This document shows, one piece after another, positions 1 through 9,222 of a stretch of DNA of 64,000 bases. Made by a program: the position numbers and the translations under genes. Below the pieces are notes generated by a model. It did not search any database. It was not told the origin of the DNA and saw only the letters and a program-made list of their open reading frames with translations. The stretch spans positions 62,001 through 126,000 of the forward strand of contig DATFRO010000108.1 of NCBI GenBank assembly GCA_035263105.1, given 5' to 3'. The stretch comes from DATBVX01 sp035263105. Lineage in GTDB: Bacteria; Pseudomonadota; Gammaproteobacteria; Steroidobacterales; Steroidobacteraceae. Position 1 is the stretch's first letter. Each line of letters begins with the position of its first letter.

Positions 1-25
1 ACCAGCAGTACCGTGAGCAGCCTTC

Positions 26-1219
26 TCACAGCGGCTCCCGATAGGGTTTGCCGTCCCGGTACAGCGCCAGGCGCTGATCGAATACTGTCCGCGCGCTGGC
101 GGAAGCGTTGGGCCCCAGCGCCGCGATGGCTTCGAGCTGCGCGCGGATCGCGCCCGCGTAGTCGCCGGTCTCGGCCAACGCCGCAGCGAGGGTGTCCAGG
201 TAAGCCGGCCGGCGCGCATCCGGGAGTTGCAGCGCCTGCTGCATGATGCGCACGGCACGCGCGCCGTCGCGCAGGTCGTCGCTGGGTGCCACCGCGAGTT
301 GCCAGGCAAACTGGTTCATGCCACTCGCGCCCGCGGCCGCTTCGCTGCGGGCGAAGAGCAGTTCCGCGCGCGTGGTGTTGCGCTCCACGCCGAAGCCGGT
401 CGCATAGCACTGCGCCAGCCATAGCCCCGCCCGCATCTGTCCCGCCTGGACGGCCGACGCCAGCCACCGCGCTGCCTGTGCACCGTCGCGCGGCCGGCGC
501 ACACCGGCCCAGTAGTGCCAGCCCAGCGAGAACATGGCCGGGCCGTGGCCGCTCGAGGCGCCGTCCTCGAGGAGCGCGAACCCGCGTCGCTGCGCCTGCG
601 GCTCCTTCTTCTCCGTGATGAGGTAGTTGGCCGCGAACACCTCCGCATCCCGATCTCCGAGTTGCGCGGCACGCAACGCGAAATTGAACGCGCGCGGCAC
701 GTCACGCGTGACGTTGACGCCATTGCCGTAGTGATACGAGAGCAGCTGCAGCGCGTAGGTATCGCCCTGCGCGCCTGCTGCCTCGAGCAGGCGCATGGCC
801 AGCGCGTGATCCGGTTGCGGTCCGCTTTCGATCTCGTACGCGAGCCGCGATTGCGAAGCCGCGACTCCCTGCAGGGCCGCGACCCGGTTGAGTTCCGCCG
901 CTCGCGGAAGGTCTGCCGGGCCGCCCTGGCCCTCCTTGAGCATGTAGGCGAGGGCTGCTGTCGCCCCGCGCCGTCCGCCCTTGGCGGCAAGCTCAAACCA
1001 ATGGCGGGCATCCTCGAGATCGATCTCAGCGCCATCGTAGCCGCCGAGTCGGGCCGTGCCGTACTGCTCCTCGGCAGCGGCATCGCCACGTTCAGCGGCG
1101 GCCTTGAGCTCGGCCAGGTCGGTGGCCGCGCGCTCAGCGCCGGCGCATGCGACGGCAACCCATCCACAGAGCAGTGCGCTGAGACGCAGCATGCATGATG
1201 CTCGTTGCCGCCTGTCCAT
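26..1219 (-). CDS. Sel1-repeat (SEL1-like TPR) exported protein
   Basis: The protein is a chain of about 36-residue Sel1-type helical repeats, recognisable by recurring A.....G...A...L...Y..G.GV/P.D...A..W...AA..G patterns across most of its length. Such repeats are protein-protein interaction scaffolds, often periplasmic. The N-terminus has a basic stretch followed by a hydrophobic segment (LRLSALLCGWVAVACAGA), which looks like a signal peptide. The start is uncertain. The ATG at 1219 (MDRRQR..., about 397 aa) keeps the basic n-region and has GAGGG directly in front. The ATG at 1192 gives a shorter signal, and reading further upstream would overlap the divergent aldehyde dehydrogenase start. 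The binding partner is unknown. The stop lies 25 bases from the left window edge. Confidence 0.8.
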   Translation of the reverse strand: MDRRQRASCMLRLSALLCGWVAVACAGAERAATDLAELKAAAERGDAAAEEQYGTARLGGYDGAEIDLEDARHWFELAAKGGRRGATAALAYMLKEGQGGPADLPRAAELNRVAALQGVAASQSRLAYEIESGPQPDHALAMRLLEAAGAQGDTYALQLLSYHYGNGVNVTRDVPRAFNFALRAAQLGDRDAEVFAANYLITEKKEPQAQRRGFALLEDGASSGHGPAMFSLGWHYWAGVRRPRDGAQAARWLASAVQAGQMRAGLWLAQCYATGFGVERNTTRAELLFARSEAAAGASGMNQFAWQLAVAPSDDLRDGARAVRIMQQALQLPDARRPAYLDTLAAALAETGDYAGAIRAQLEAIAALGPNASASARTVFDQRLALYRDGKPYREPL

Positions 1220-1301
1220 CCCTCGCGTCATTTTTGTTGTTGTCCGGCCGACGGCGATATCCTCACTGTCGAGGATAAGCATTCTAACGACTAGATTCCG
1301 A

Positions 1302-2693
1302 ATGACCACGATCCAGAGAACGGTTTCGCCGATCGACGGCCGGGTTTATGTCGAACGCAACCATGCGACGCATGGCGACGTCGACAGCGCGCTGGAGCTG
1401 GCGGTCGCTGCCCAACGTGAATGGAAGCGGGTTGCCGTTGCCGAGCGAGCCCGGCTGTGTCACGCGTTTGCCGACGCCTTCGAGAAGCACCGCGACGCGA
1501 TCGCGAGCGAGCTTTCCTGGCAGATGGGCCGGCCGATCAGCGCGGCGCCGGGGGAAGTGCGCGGCACGCTCGAGCGCGCGCGCTACATGATCGATGCCGC
1601 CGCGGGCGCTTTACAGGATATTGACGTCGGGCCGAAGGCTGGCTTCACGCGTTTCATTCGCCGCGAGCCGCTCGGGGTCGTGCTGACGATCGCGGCCTGG
1701 AACTACCCGTACCTGATCGCGGTGAACAGCGTCGTGCCCGCGATCATGGCGGGCAACGCCGTGATCCTGAAGCATTCGGCACAAACGCCGCTGTGTGCGG
1801 AACAGTTCGCTGCATGCTTTCGCGAGGCCGGCCTGCCCGAAGGCGTTTTCCAGGTGCTGCACCTGACGCACGCCGATACGGAGCGTGTGATCCGCGATGC
1901 GCGCATCGGTTTCGTCGCCTTCACCGGATCCGTCGAAGGCGGACATGCGATTCAGCACGCCGCCGCGGATCGCTTCATCGGCACGGGCCTCGAGCTCGGC
2001 GGCAATGATCCGGCGTACGTGCGACCCGACGCGAACTTCAATCATGCGGTCGAAAATCTCGTCGATGGCGCGTTCTTCAACTCGGGCCAATCGTGCTGCG
2101 GCATCGGGCGCATCTACGTGCACGAGGCGATCTACGAGCGCTTCGTCGACGCGTTCACCGCCCTCACGCTCCAGTATCGCCTCGGGAACCCGCTCGAGCC
2201 CGACACGAACCTCGGCCCCGTGGTGCGCATGCAGGCCGCCGACTCGATCCGCCGTTCGATCGCGCAGGCCGTCCAGGCCGGCGCGCGGCCGTTGATCGAT
2301 GAGAAGCACTTTCCGGCGAGCAAGCAGGGCACGGCCTACCTCGCGCCGCAGGTGCTCGTCGATGTGAAAGCGGACATGCCGATCATGCAGGAAGAAACGT
2401 TCGGCCCGCTGGTGAACATCGCGCGCGTCGCCTCGGACGATGAGGCCGTGCGCTCGATGAATGACAGCCGCTTCGGGCTCACCGCATCGGTGTGGACCGC
2501 CGACGAGCGCGCCGCGATCGCGATCGGCGATCGCATCGAGACCGGCACCTGGTTCATGAATCGCTGCGACTACCTCGATCCCGCGCTCGCGTGGGTCGGC
2601 GTGAAGGACTCGGGCCGCGGCTGCACCCTGTCCGTCGTCGGCTACGAACACCTGACGCGCCCGAAATCGTTTCATCTGCGCACCTCCACCTGA
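1302..2693 (+). CDS. NAD(P)+-dependent aldehyde dehydrogenase
   Basis: This is a 463-residue aldehyde dehydrogenase superfamily enzyme that oxidises an aldehyde to the carboxylic acid with NAD(P)+. The cofactor-site AAWNYP is near residue 131, the general-base glutamate is in LELGGNDP (E231), the catalytic cysteine is C265 in FFNSGQSCCG, and EETFGP is present. The length is normal for the soluble family. An iron-dependent alcohol dehydrogenase begins 41 bases downstream on the same strand, so the pair probably converts an alcohol through an aldehyde to an acid, or handles an aldehyde from amine breakdown. The substrate cannot be read from the sequence. The start at 1302 was chosen because the usual N-terminal P.DG motif follows it. 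An upstream extension would overlap the Sel1 gene. Confidence 0.93.
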   Translation: MTTIQRTVSPIDGRVYVERNHATHGDVDSALELAVAAQREWKRVAVAERARLCHAFADAFEKHRDAIASELSWQMGRPISAAPGEVRGTLERARYMIDAAAGALQDIDVGPKAGFTRFIRREPLGVVLTIAAWNYPYLIAVNSVVPAIMAGNAVILKHSAQTPLCAEQFAACFREAGLPEGVFQVLHLTHADTERVIRDARIGFVAFTGSVEGGHAIQHAAADRFIGTGLELGGNDPAYVRPDANFNHAVENLVDGAFFNSGQSCCGIGRIYVHEAIYERFVDAFTALTLQYRLGNPLEPDTNLGPVVRMQAADSIRRSIAQAVQAGARPLIDEKHFPASKQGTAYLAPQVLVDVKADMPIMQEETFGPLVNIARVASDDEAVRSMNDSRFGLTASVWTADERAAIAIGDRIETGTWFMNRCDYLDPALAWVGVKDSGRGCTLSVVGYEHLTRPKSFHLRTST

Positions 2694-2734
2694 GGCCGCG
2701 GCGGGACCGACGCCGCAATCCACGAGAGCACTCC

Positions 2735-3904
2735 ATGACGGAAAGCACCCTGAAAGGCCGCTGGAACTACCCGACGAGCATCCGCTTCGGCGCCGGCACG
2801 ATTCGCGAGCTGCCGGCGGCATGCAGCGAGCTCGGCATGCGCAACCCGTTGCTCGTCACCGACGCGGGCCTCGCCAAGCTCGATATGGTGCGCAATGCGG
2901 TCGAAGCGTGTCGCGCGGCGGGCCTTGGTTGCGCAGTGTTCTCCGAGGTGAAGCCGAACCCGGTCGAAGAAAACGTGACCGCGGGCGTGAACGTTTATCG
3001 CGCGGGCGGACACGACGGCGTGATCGCGTTCGGCGGCGGCAGCGCGCTCGATACCGGCAAGGCGATCGCGCTCATGGTCGGCCAGAACCGGCCGATCTGG
3101 GACTTCGAAGACAAGGAGGACTGGTACACGCGCGTGAATGTTGCCGGCATGGCGCCGGTCGTTGCCGTTCCGACGACGGCTGGCACCGGCTCAGAAGTCG
3201 GGCGCTGCTCGGTGCTCACGGACCTGCGCGACCACACCAAGAAGCTGATCTTTCATCCGCGCCTGCTGCCCGCGATCGTGATCGAGGATCCGGAGCTGCA
3301 CGCCGGCTTGCCCGCGCAGATCACGGCGGCCGTCGGCATGGACGCGCTCTCGCACAATCTCGAGGCCTATTGCGCGCCTGCCTACCACCCCCTCGCCGAC
3401 GGCATCGCGGTGGAAGGCATCCGCATCATCAAGGAGTGGCTCCCCGAGGCTTGCAAGGATGGAGCGAACCTCGACGCGCGCGCGCAGATGCTGATCGCCT
3501 CGACGATGGGCGCGACCGCGTTCCAGAAGGGGTTGGGCGCGATGCATAGCCTGAGCCACCCGTGCTCGGCCAATCTCGACACGCACCACGGGCTCACCAA
3601 CGGCGTGGTGATGCCTTATGTGCTGGTCTATAACCGCCGCGCGATCAAGGACAAGATGGCCCGCCTCGCGTCCTACATCGGCTTCCGGCGCGGCTCGTTC
3701 GGCAAGGTCCTCGACTGGGTGGTCGAACTGCGCTCGACGATCGGTATCCCCAATACGCTCGCCGCGCTCGGGGTCAACGACGGGCACGTGCCCGAGTTTG
3801 CAAAAATGGCAATGGCCGACCCCAGTACGCCGAGCAACCCGGTGAAGCTCTCGGTGCGCAAGTTCGAGAAGCTCTACCGCAACGCCATCGAAGGCAAGCT
3901 CTAG
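2735..3904 (+). CDS. Iron-containing (class III) alcohol dehydrogenase
   Basis: This 389-residue protein belongs to the Fe-dependent alcohol dehydrogenase family, which interconverts alcohols and aldehydes with NAD(P)H. The nucleotide-binding GGGSALDTGKA is near residue 100 and PTTAGTGSE near 150. The metal ligands expected of the family are visible as D and H in GMDALSHNLEAY, H in MHSLSHP and H in THHGLTNG. It follows the aldehyde dehydrogenase on the same strand and is likely co-transcribed. The ATG at 2735 has GAGAG a few bases upstream. The substrate is unknown; comparable ALDH/ADH pairs serve short-chain alcohol or amine-derived aldehyde metabolism, which is inference here. Confidence 0.93.
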   Translation: MTESTLKGRWNYPTSIRFGAGTIRELPAACSELGMRNPLLVTDAGLAKLDMVRNAVEACRAAGLGCAVFSEVKPNPVEENVTAGVNVYRAGGHDGVIAFGGGSALDTGKAIALMVGQNRPIWDFEDKEDWYTRVNVAGMAPVVAVPTTAGTGSEVGRCSVLTDLRDHTKKLIFHPRLLPAIVIEDPELHAGLPAQITAAVGMDALSHNLEAYCAPAYHPLADGIAVEGIRIIKEWLPEACKDGANLDARAQMLIASTMGATAFQKGLGAMHSLSHPCSANLDTHHGLTNGVVMPYVLVYNRRAIKDKMARLASYIGFRRGSFGKVLDWVVELRSTIGIPNTLAALGVNDGHVPEFAKMAMADPSTPSNPVKLSVRKFEKLYRNAIEGKL

Positions 3905-3915
3905 CCGACCGAAGC

Positions 3916-3937
3916 GGCGGCCGAGACCCGCGCCGCC
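3916..3937 (+). terminator. Weak hairpin after the alcohol dehydrogenase
   Basis: GGCGGC and GCCGCC form a 6-bp stem around a 10-base loop about 12 bases after the alcohol dehydrogenase stop. A short T-run (gtttta) lies about ten bases further on, too far for a classic intrinsic terminator. It may mark the end of the ALDH/ADH transcript, but the support is modest. Confidence 0.3.
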
Positions 3938-4016
3938 GATCCGCGCGTTTTACTCACGTCCCAAGGGCGTGCATCATGGCGCCCAAGGGTCCCTGAGTGA
4001 CCCGACTTAACTGCTT

Positions 4017-5684
4017 ATGTATACGGCATTTTTTGGTCTCGGCGAGAAGCCCTTCGCGATCACGCCGGACCCCAGGTACCTGTTCCTGAGCGAGCGGCAC
4101 GCCGAGGCGCTCGCGCATCTCCTGTATGGCATCAACGAGTCGGGCGGCTTCATCCAGCTCACGGGTGAGGTCGGCACCGGCAAGACGACGATCGTGCGCA
4201 GTCTCCTCGGCCAGATCCCGAAGGACGCGGAAGTCGCGCTGATCCTCAACACGCGCATCACGCCGGCGGAATTCCTGCTGACGATCTGCGAGGAGCTGCG
4301 TGTGACTGTCGCGGAGGGCGATCGGAACAGCGTCAAGGCGCTGGTCGATGCGCTCAATCGTCACCTGCTCGAGGCGCACTCGCAGGGCCGGCGCGTCGTC
4401 GTGATCGTCGATGAAGCGCAGAACCTCAGCATCGAAGTGCTCGAGCAGGTGCGCCTGCTCACGAATCTCGAGACAGCGACGCAGAAACTGCTGCAGATCA
4501 TTCTCATCGGGCAACCGGAGCTGCGCGAAGTCCTGCAGCGCGTGGAGCTACGCCAGCTGGCGCAACGAATCACCGGCCGCTATCACCTCTCGCCGCTCAC
4601 GCGGCGCGAAACTGCCGGCTACATCCAGCACCGGCTGCGCGTCGCCGGTGCGACCGGCGAGGTCTTCACCAAGGGCGCGCTCGCCGAAGTGCATCGGCTG
4701 TCGCGCGGCATCCCACGCATCATCAACGTGGTCTCCGACCGCGCATTGCTCGGCGCGTACACGCAGGAGGAGCACCGCATCACCGGGAAACTGGTGCGTC
4801 GTTCGGTGTCGGAGGTGTACGGGCGCCCGGTGATGCCTCTCTGGACGCGTTGGGCCGGGGCGGCCGCAGTGGTGCTGACCGCGGGCATGCTGGCCGTCGG
4901 CGGCTGGCAGTATTTCCGGACCGCCGGATCATCGAGCGTCGCGGCAAACAGCGCCGCAGCACCGCCAGGCTCCGCGCAACCAGCGACTGCCAAGGGCGCC
5001 GCCGCAGGCGCGCCGGGTGTGGCAGCCGCAGCGGCTGCGCCGGCCTTGCCCTCGATCACCGAAACACTGAGCGCCCATTCGGGTGAGACGAACCTGGACG
5101 CCGCGTTCTCCAAGCTCTTCGCGCTGTGGGGCGCGAGCTATCGGCCCGGCGGCACCGATGCCTGCGACCAGGCAGTACAGCAGGGACTCGAATGCGTCAT
5201 GCAGCGCGGCTCGTGGGGCCAGCTGCGCGCGTTGAACCGGCCCGCGATCCTGATGTTGAACGACGACGCCGGCATCGAGCATCAGCTGGTGTTGTCACAA
5301 CTCGATGATCAGCACGCGGCGGTGGAACTCGGTGGCAAGCACGAGCCGGTGAGCATCGTCGAGATCTCCAAGTACTGGTACGGCGATTACATGCTGCTCT
5401 GGCGGCCGCGCGTTGCAGGTGGCAAAGAGCTGTCGATGGGCATGCGCGGCGACGACGTCGGGTGGCTGCGCCACAGTCTCGAGAAGGTGCGCGGCCTCGA
5501 GCCTTCAACCGATGGCGCGGATGTATATGACGAGAGACTCGCGCGGCTCGTGCAGGATTTCCAGCGCGAGCACCGCCTGACGATCGACGGCATCGCCGGC
5601 ATGCAGACCCAGATCGCGCTCGACACTGCGCTCGCGGACCCGAACACACCGTTCCTGCGCGCGCCGCCGGCGCCGGGTGGCTGA
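4017..5684 (+). CDS. gspA: GspA/ExeA-type AAA ATPase with peptidoglycan-binding C-terminus
   Basis: This is a 555-residue inner-membrane ATPase of the ExeA/GspA family, which in the type II secretion pathway works with GspB to insert the secretin through the peptidoglycan. It opens with the family signature MYTAFFGL.EKPF...PDP..L. Walker A is GEVGTGKT (50-57) and Walker B VVVIVDEA (127-134). A single membrane segment is at about 279-298, followed by an Ala/Pro/Gly-rich linker. A peptidoglycan-binding-type domain lies at about 470-545 (GMRGDDV..L...L, then the VQDFQREHRLTIDGIAG region). The gspB partner starts 3 bases after its stop. No other type II secretion genes lie in the window. Confidence 0.93.
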   Translation: MYTAFFGLGEKPFAITPDPRYLFLSERHAEALAHLLYGINESGGFIQLTGEVGTGKTTIVRSLLGQIPKDAEVALILNTRITPAEFLLTICEELRVTVAEGDRNSVKALVDALNRHLLEAHSQGRRVVVIVDEAQNLSIEVLEQVRLLTNLETATQKLLQIILIGQPELREVLQRVELRQLAQRITGRYHLSPLTRRETAGYIQHRLRVAGATGEVFTKGALAEVHRLSRGIPRIINVVSDRALLGAYTQEEHRITGKLVRRSVSEVYGRPVMPLWTRWAGAAAVVLTAGMLAVGGWQYFRTAGSSSVAANSAAAPPGSAQPATAKGAAAGAPGVAAAAAAPALPSITETLSAHSGETNLDAAFSKLFALWGASYRPGGTDACDQAVQQGLECVMQRGSWGQLRALNRPAILMLNDDAGIEHQLVLSQLDDQHAAVELGGKHEPVSIVEISKYWYGDYMLLWRPRVAGGKELSMGMRGDDVGWLRHSLEKVRGLEPSTDGADVYDERLARLVQDFQREHRLTIDGIAGMQTQIALDTALADPNTPFLRAPPAPGG

Positions 5685-5687
5685 GCC

Positions 5688-6476
5688 ATGTCCTTCATCC
5701 TCGACGCGCTGCGTAAATCCGAGCACGAACGGCAACGCCAGGTCGGCCCCGGGATCACGGACATCCGGGCCGCGGCGGCCGCTCGCTCCGGGCTGCCCCC
5801 GTGGGCAATGATTCTCGGCGGATTGCTGCTGATCAACGTGCTGGTGGTCGTGGCGCTCGCCTTTCGCGGTCGCTCGGATGAAGGTGCGTCCGGCGCCGCA
5901 GTCTCGGCGCCCACGGCGACGCCTCCTTCCGCGCCACTTTCGACGAGCGTGACGCCGCCGGTGCCTGCCATGAGCCCGGCAAATGCCAGTGGCGCTACAA
6001 GCTCCGCCGGCGCCATGAGTCCCGGCAGCGCCACGAGCTCAGCAGGTGCTGCAAGCTCCGTCCCGGCAACTTCTCCTCCACGAGCACCCGACGTGGCACT
6101 GCGCGCGCAGCCCGCCCCGCCGCCCGCGCGCACCTCGCAAACACCTGCCTCGGCCGAAGCGCGATCAACGGAGCCCGGCCATGAACCCGAGCTTCGCCCG
6201 TCGCCCAAGCCTGAGCCCGCGCCGCGCTACGAAGCGGAGAGCTACGCGAGCCTGCCGACGTACGGCGACGTCACTCTGCAGGGCGCCTCGCTTCCCGAGC
6301 TGCACATCGATCTGCACGTTTACGCGGCCAAGCCTGCCGACCGGCTCGTGTTCATCAACACCCGCAAGTACCGCGAAGGCGGCCAGACGCCCGACGGCAC
6401 GACCGTCGAACGGATCACCCCGGACGGCGTCGTCCTCAATCACCACGGCGTCCGCTTCCTGCTGCCGCGCCAGTGA
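5688..6476 (+). CDS. gspB: General secretion pathway protein GspB
   Basis: This is a 262-residue bitopic membrane protein with the characteristic GspB N-terminus MSFILDALRKSE.ER. A membrane segment is at about 40-62 (WAMILGGLLLINVLVVVALAF), then a long Ala/Pro/Ser-rich linker (about 65-170), then a compact C-terminal domain with P..GDVTLQGASLPELHIDLHVY..KP..R.VFIN, which is the conserved GspB periplasmic domain. It forms a complex with GspA to help assemble the secretin pore. It starts 3 bases after the gspA stop, and its stop codon overlaps the GTG start of the next gene, so the genes are translationally coupled. Confidence 0.9.
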   Translation: MSFILDALRKSEHERQRQVGPGITDIRAAAAARSGLPPWAMILGGLLLINVLVVVALAFRGRSDEGASGAAVSAPTATPPSAPLSTSVTPPVPAMSPANASGATSSAGAMSPGSATSSAGAASSVPATSPPRAPDVALRAQPAPPPARTSQTPASAEARSTEPGHEPELRPSPKPEPAPRYEAESYASLPTYGDVTLQGASLPELHIDLHVYAAKPADRLVFINTRKYREGGQTPDGTTVERITPDGVVLNHHGVRFLLPRQ

Positions 6477-8305
6477 ACACGGCCGTCGCCGCCGGGACCG
6501 CGGAGCTCGACGGCGAACGCCTCGGACTCGCGCTGCGCGCCGGCATCCGCCGCCTCATCGCCTGCCAGGAGCACCTCAACAAGATCAATGTTTTCCCGGT
6601 GCCGGACGGTGATACCGGCACCAACATGACCCTGACCATGGGTGCGGTGCTCGCGGCGTTACGCGAGAAGAGTGGCGCCCACGCCGGGCAGCTGCTCGAA
6701 GCGGTCTCTGACGCGGCGATCGACGGCGCACGCGGCAACTCAGGCGCGCTCCTCGCGCAATTCTTCGTCGGTCTCGCCGAACGCGTCGGCACGATGCCGG
6801 CCCTGACCCTGCCCGTGCTCGCGGAAGGCGCCGCGAGTGGCGCGCGCTATGCGCGCGAAGCGTTGAGCGAACCGCGCGAGGGCACACTCATTACCGTGCT
6901 CGATGTGTTCGCGGCCGCGCTCGCGGACCTGATCCACTCGAATCCTTCGGCCGACTTCCCCACGATTTTTCATGACGTGCTGGCGCGCCTGCGCACCTCG
7001 CTCGAGCACACGCGCGATCAGCTCGAGGCGCTGATGAGCGCGAACGTGGTCGATGCGGGCGCGCAAGGCTTCGTCGAGCTGGTGCAGGGCATTTCGGACT
7101 ACTTCGAAGGCAAGGCGCCGGCCGACGACGTGCCGATCGAGGTCGAGTACGACTCACAGGAGGCCGCCGGCGCGGAGATCGACCTCAAGGACCGCTTCTG
7201 CACCGAGTGCATCATTCACGGTGAAGCCATCGACCCGCGCCGGCTGCGCGAGGAGCTGGCGAAGCTCGGCAGTGGCGTCGTCGTCGCGGGTACCGCGCGC
7301 AAGGCCAAGGTGCACGTGCACGTCAACGAGCCGCGCGCCGTGTTCCGGATAGCGCGCGAGTTCGGCGAAGTGTCGGGCCAGAAGGCCGACGACATGCGCA
7401 AGCAACAGGACGCCGCGCATCACCGGCGTCGCAGCGGCGTGGCCGTGGTGGTCGACTCCGGCGCCGATATTCCCGAGGAGGAGCTCGAGCGGCTCGAGAT
7501 CCACATGGTGCCGATGCGCGTGCACTTCGGTGAGCGCAGCTATCTCGACAAGGTCGCGATGCGGCCGGAGGAGTTCTACCGCGAGCTCGCGAGCAATCCG
7601 CAGCACCCGAAGACCTCGCAGCCGCCGCCGGGCGACTTCCGCCGGATCTTCGAATTCCTCGCCTCGCACTACGACAGCGTCGTTTCGATCAACGTCACCG
7701 CGCGCGTGAGCGGCACGCTCGCCGCGGCGCAGAACGCGGCGGAACGCGTGCGCGCGCACGGCAAGGTGATCGTGATCGACAGCCTGAACGCCTCGCTGGG
7801 GCAGGGATTGCTCGCAATGTATGCTGCAGAATGCGCCGAGGCCGGGATGAATGGGCAACAGGTCGCCGACGCAGTGCGTGCCCTGCTCCTGCGCACGCAT
7901 ACCTTCGGGCTGCTGCAAACCCTTGACTATGCGGTGCGCGGCGGCCGGGTGCCGAAGTTCGTCAAGGTGCTGGCGGACTGGCTGCACATCACGCCGATCA
8001 TGTTGAACCAGCGCAACGGGCGGGTCGGCGCCGGCACGGTGATCTTCGGACGCAGCCGCCTGCGCTCGCGCTTCGCGCGCCTGATCCGCTCGCGCATGAG
8101 CGACGACACCGTGTACCGGGTCGCGGTCGGCCACGCCAATGCCGAGGAAGAGGGTCGCGCACTGCTCGAGGAAATCTGCGCGGATCGCAGTAACATTCGT
8201 GATAGATACGTAACGGCATTGGGTCCCGCGATCGGCGTGCACGGCGGACCCGGCATGCTGGTGGTCGCCATACAGGAATACACGCCTGCGCAGGGTTCGC
8301 CATGA
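6473..8305 (+). CDS. DhaL (DAK2)-DegV fusion, probable fatty-acid kinase/binding protein
   Basis: This 610-residue protein joins two modules that are separate in Gram-positives. The N-terminal ~200 residues are a DhaL/DAK2 kinase-type domain with the Mg-ATP motif NVFPVPDGDTGTNM (DGDTGTN at 45-51) and DGARGNSGALLAQF. A middle domain (RFCTECIIHGEAID....KVHVHVNEP) matches the central region of FakA-like proteins. From about residue 323 there is a DegV domain (VAVVVDSGADIPEEE, TSQPPPGDF, NVTARVSGTLAAAQNA), the fatty-acid-binding fold of FakB. The inferred role is phosphorylation of exogenous fatty acids. The start is GTG at 6473, overlapping the gspB stop. The stop overlaps the next start (ATGA). 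Confidence 0.9.
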   Translation: MNTAVAAGTAELDGERLGLALRAGIRRLIACQEHLNKINVFPVPDGDTGTNMTLTMGAVLAALREKSGAHAGQLLEAVSDAAIDGARGNSGALLAQFFVGLAERVGTMPALTLPVLAEGAASGARYAREALSEPREGTLITVLDVFAAALADLIHSNPSADFPTIFHDVLARLRTSLEHTRDQLEALMSANVVDAGAQGFVELVQGISDYFEGKAPADDVPIEVEYDSQEAAGAEIDLKDRFCTECIIHGEAIDPRRLREELAKLGSGVVVAGTARKAKVHVHVNEPRAVFRIAREFGEVSGQKADDMRKQQDAAHHRRRSGVAVVVDSGADIPEEELERLEIHMVPMRVHFGERSYLDKVAMRPEEFYRELASNPQHPKTSQPPPGDFRRIFEFLASHYDSVVSINVTARVSGTLAAAQNAAERVRAHGKVIVIDSLNASLGQGLLAMYAAECAEAGMNGQQVADAVRALLLRTHTFGLLQTLDYAVRGGRVPKFVKVLADWLHITPIMLNQRNGRVGAGTVIFGRSRLRSRFARLIRSRMSDDTVYRVAVGHANAEEEGRALLEEICADRSNIRDRYVTALGPAIGVHGGPGMLVVAIQEYTPAQGSP

Positions 8306-9222
8306 AGACTCGCTACGACTTTCATACTCTCGATGTGTTCACGCAGACACGTTTCGGCGGCAATCCGCTCGCCGTGTTTCCCGAGGCAGACGGGCTCGAC
8401 GCGCCCCTCATGCAACAAATCGCCGGCGAGATGAATCTCTCCGAGACCGTGTTCGTGTTGCCGCCAACCGACTCACGCGCGCTCTGCAAGGTGCGCATCT
8501 TCACGCCAAGGCGTGAGCTGCCCTTCGCAGGCCACCCGACCGTCGGCACGGGATATGTGCTGGCGACGCTCGGACGCATTCCGCTGCGCGAGGAGCGCAA
8601 CACGGCCATCTTCGAGGAGAACGTGGGTCTCGTGCCGGTGGAGGTCAGAGCGCGCGACGGCAAGGCAGACTTCGTGCAGTTGTCGGTCGCGAAATTGCCG
8701 GAGTTCGGCCCGCCGCCGCCGGACCGCAACCAGCTCGCCGCGCTCCTGCATATTGCGGCCGAGGACATCCTGGACGGCGTCGACCGTCCGCAGGCGGTTT
8801 CCTGCGGCGTGCCATTCCTCTTCGTGCCGGTGCGCGATCGCAGCGTGCTGGCGCGTGCGACGCCGGATGTGGGTCGCTGGAAAGCGGGGCTAGGCGACTA
8901 CTACGCGCGCGAGATTTTCGTGTTCTGCCGCGATCCGGAACTTACGGGATCGAATCTGCGTGCGCGCATGTTCGCTCCAGAGGCGGGAATCATCGAGGAC
9001 CCGGCCACCGGCGGCGCGTGCGCGGCGTTCGGCGGCTATCTCGGCGTGCGCGCGACGCTGACCGACGGGCCGCTCCATTGGGTGGTCGAGCAGGGCTTCG
9101 AAATGAAGCGACCGAGCCTGCTGCACATCGAAGTCGACATGAAAGGCGGCAAGGTGGCAGGGGTGCGCGTCGGTGGACATTGCGTTCTCGTCAGCCAGGG
9201 GAACCTGAGGCTCGACTCATGA
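8302..9222 (+). CDS. PhzF-family isomerase/epimerase-like protein
   Basis: This is a 306-residue member of the PhzF superfamily (diaminopimelate-epimerase fold). Hallmarks are DVFT...FGGNPLAVF near the N-terminus, the catalytic glutamate in NLSETVFV (E48), the F.P..ELPFAGHPTVGT motif, and the C-terminal EDPATGGACAAFGGYL phosphate-binding loop. Characterised members isomerise trans-2,3-dihydro-3-hydroxyanthranilate, but most chromosomal copies have unknown substrates. No phenazine genes are nearby, so a phenazine role is not implied. It overlaps the DegV fusion by four bases at its start and the downstream PLP enzyme by four bases at its end, which indicates one operon. Confidence 0.92.
   Translation: MKTRYDFHTLDVFTQTRFGGNPLAVFPEADGLDAPLMQQIAGEMNLSETVFVLPPTDSRALCKVRIFTPRRELPFAGHPTVGTGYVLATLGRIPLREERNTAIFEENVGLVPVEVRARDGKADFVQLSVAKLPEFGPPPPDRNQLAALLHIAAEDILDGVDRPQAVSCGVPFLFVPVRDRSVLARATPDVGRWKAGLGDYYAREIFVFCRDPELTGSNLRARMFAPEAGIIEDPATGGACAAFGGYLGVRATLTDGPLHWVVEQGFEMKRPSLLHIEVDMKGGKVAGVRVGGHCVLVSQGNLRLDS

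Noticed and set aside
5688..6476. Reading the gspA/gspB pair as evidence of a full type II secretion operon here.
   Set aside because: No gspC-gspO genes occur in the window; only the A/B accessory pair is present.
8302..9222. Calling the PhzF-family gene part of a phenazine cluster.
   Set aside because: No phzA, B, C, D, E or G genes nearby. PhzF-fold proteins are common outside phenazine clusters.
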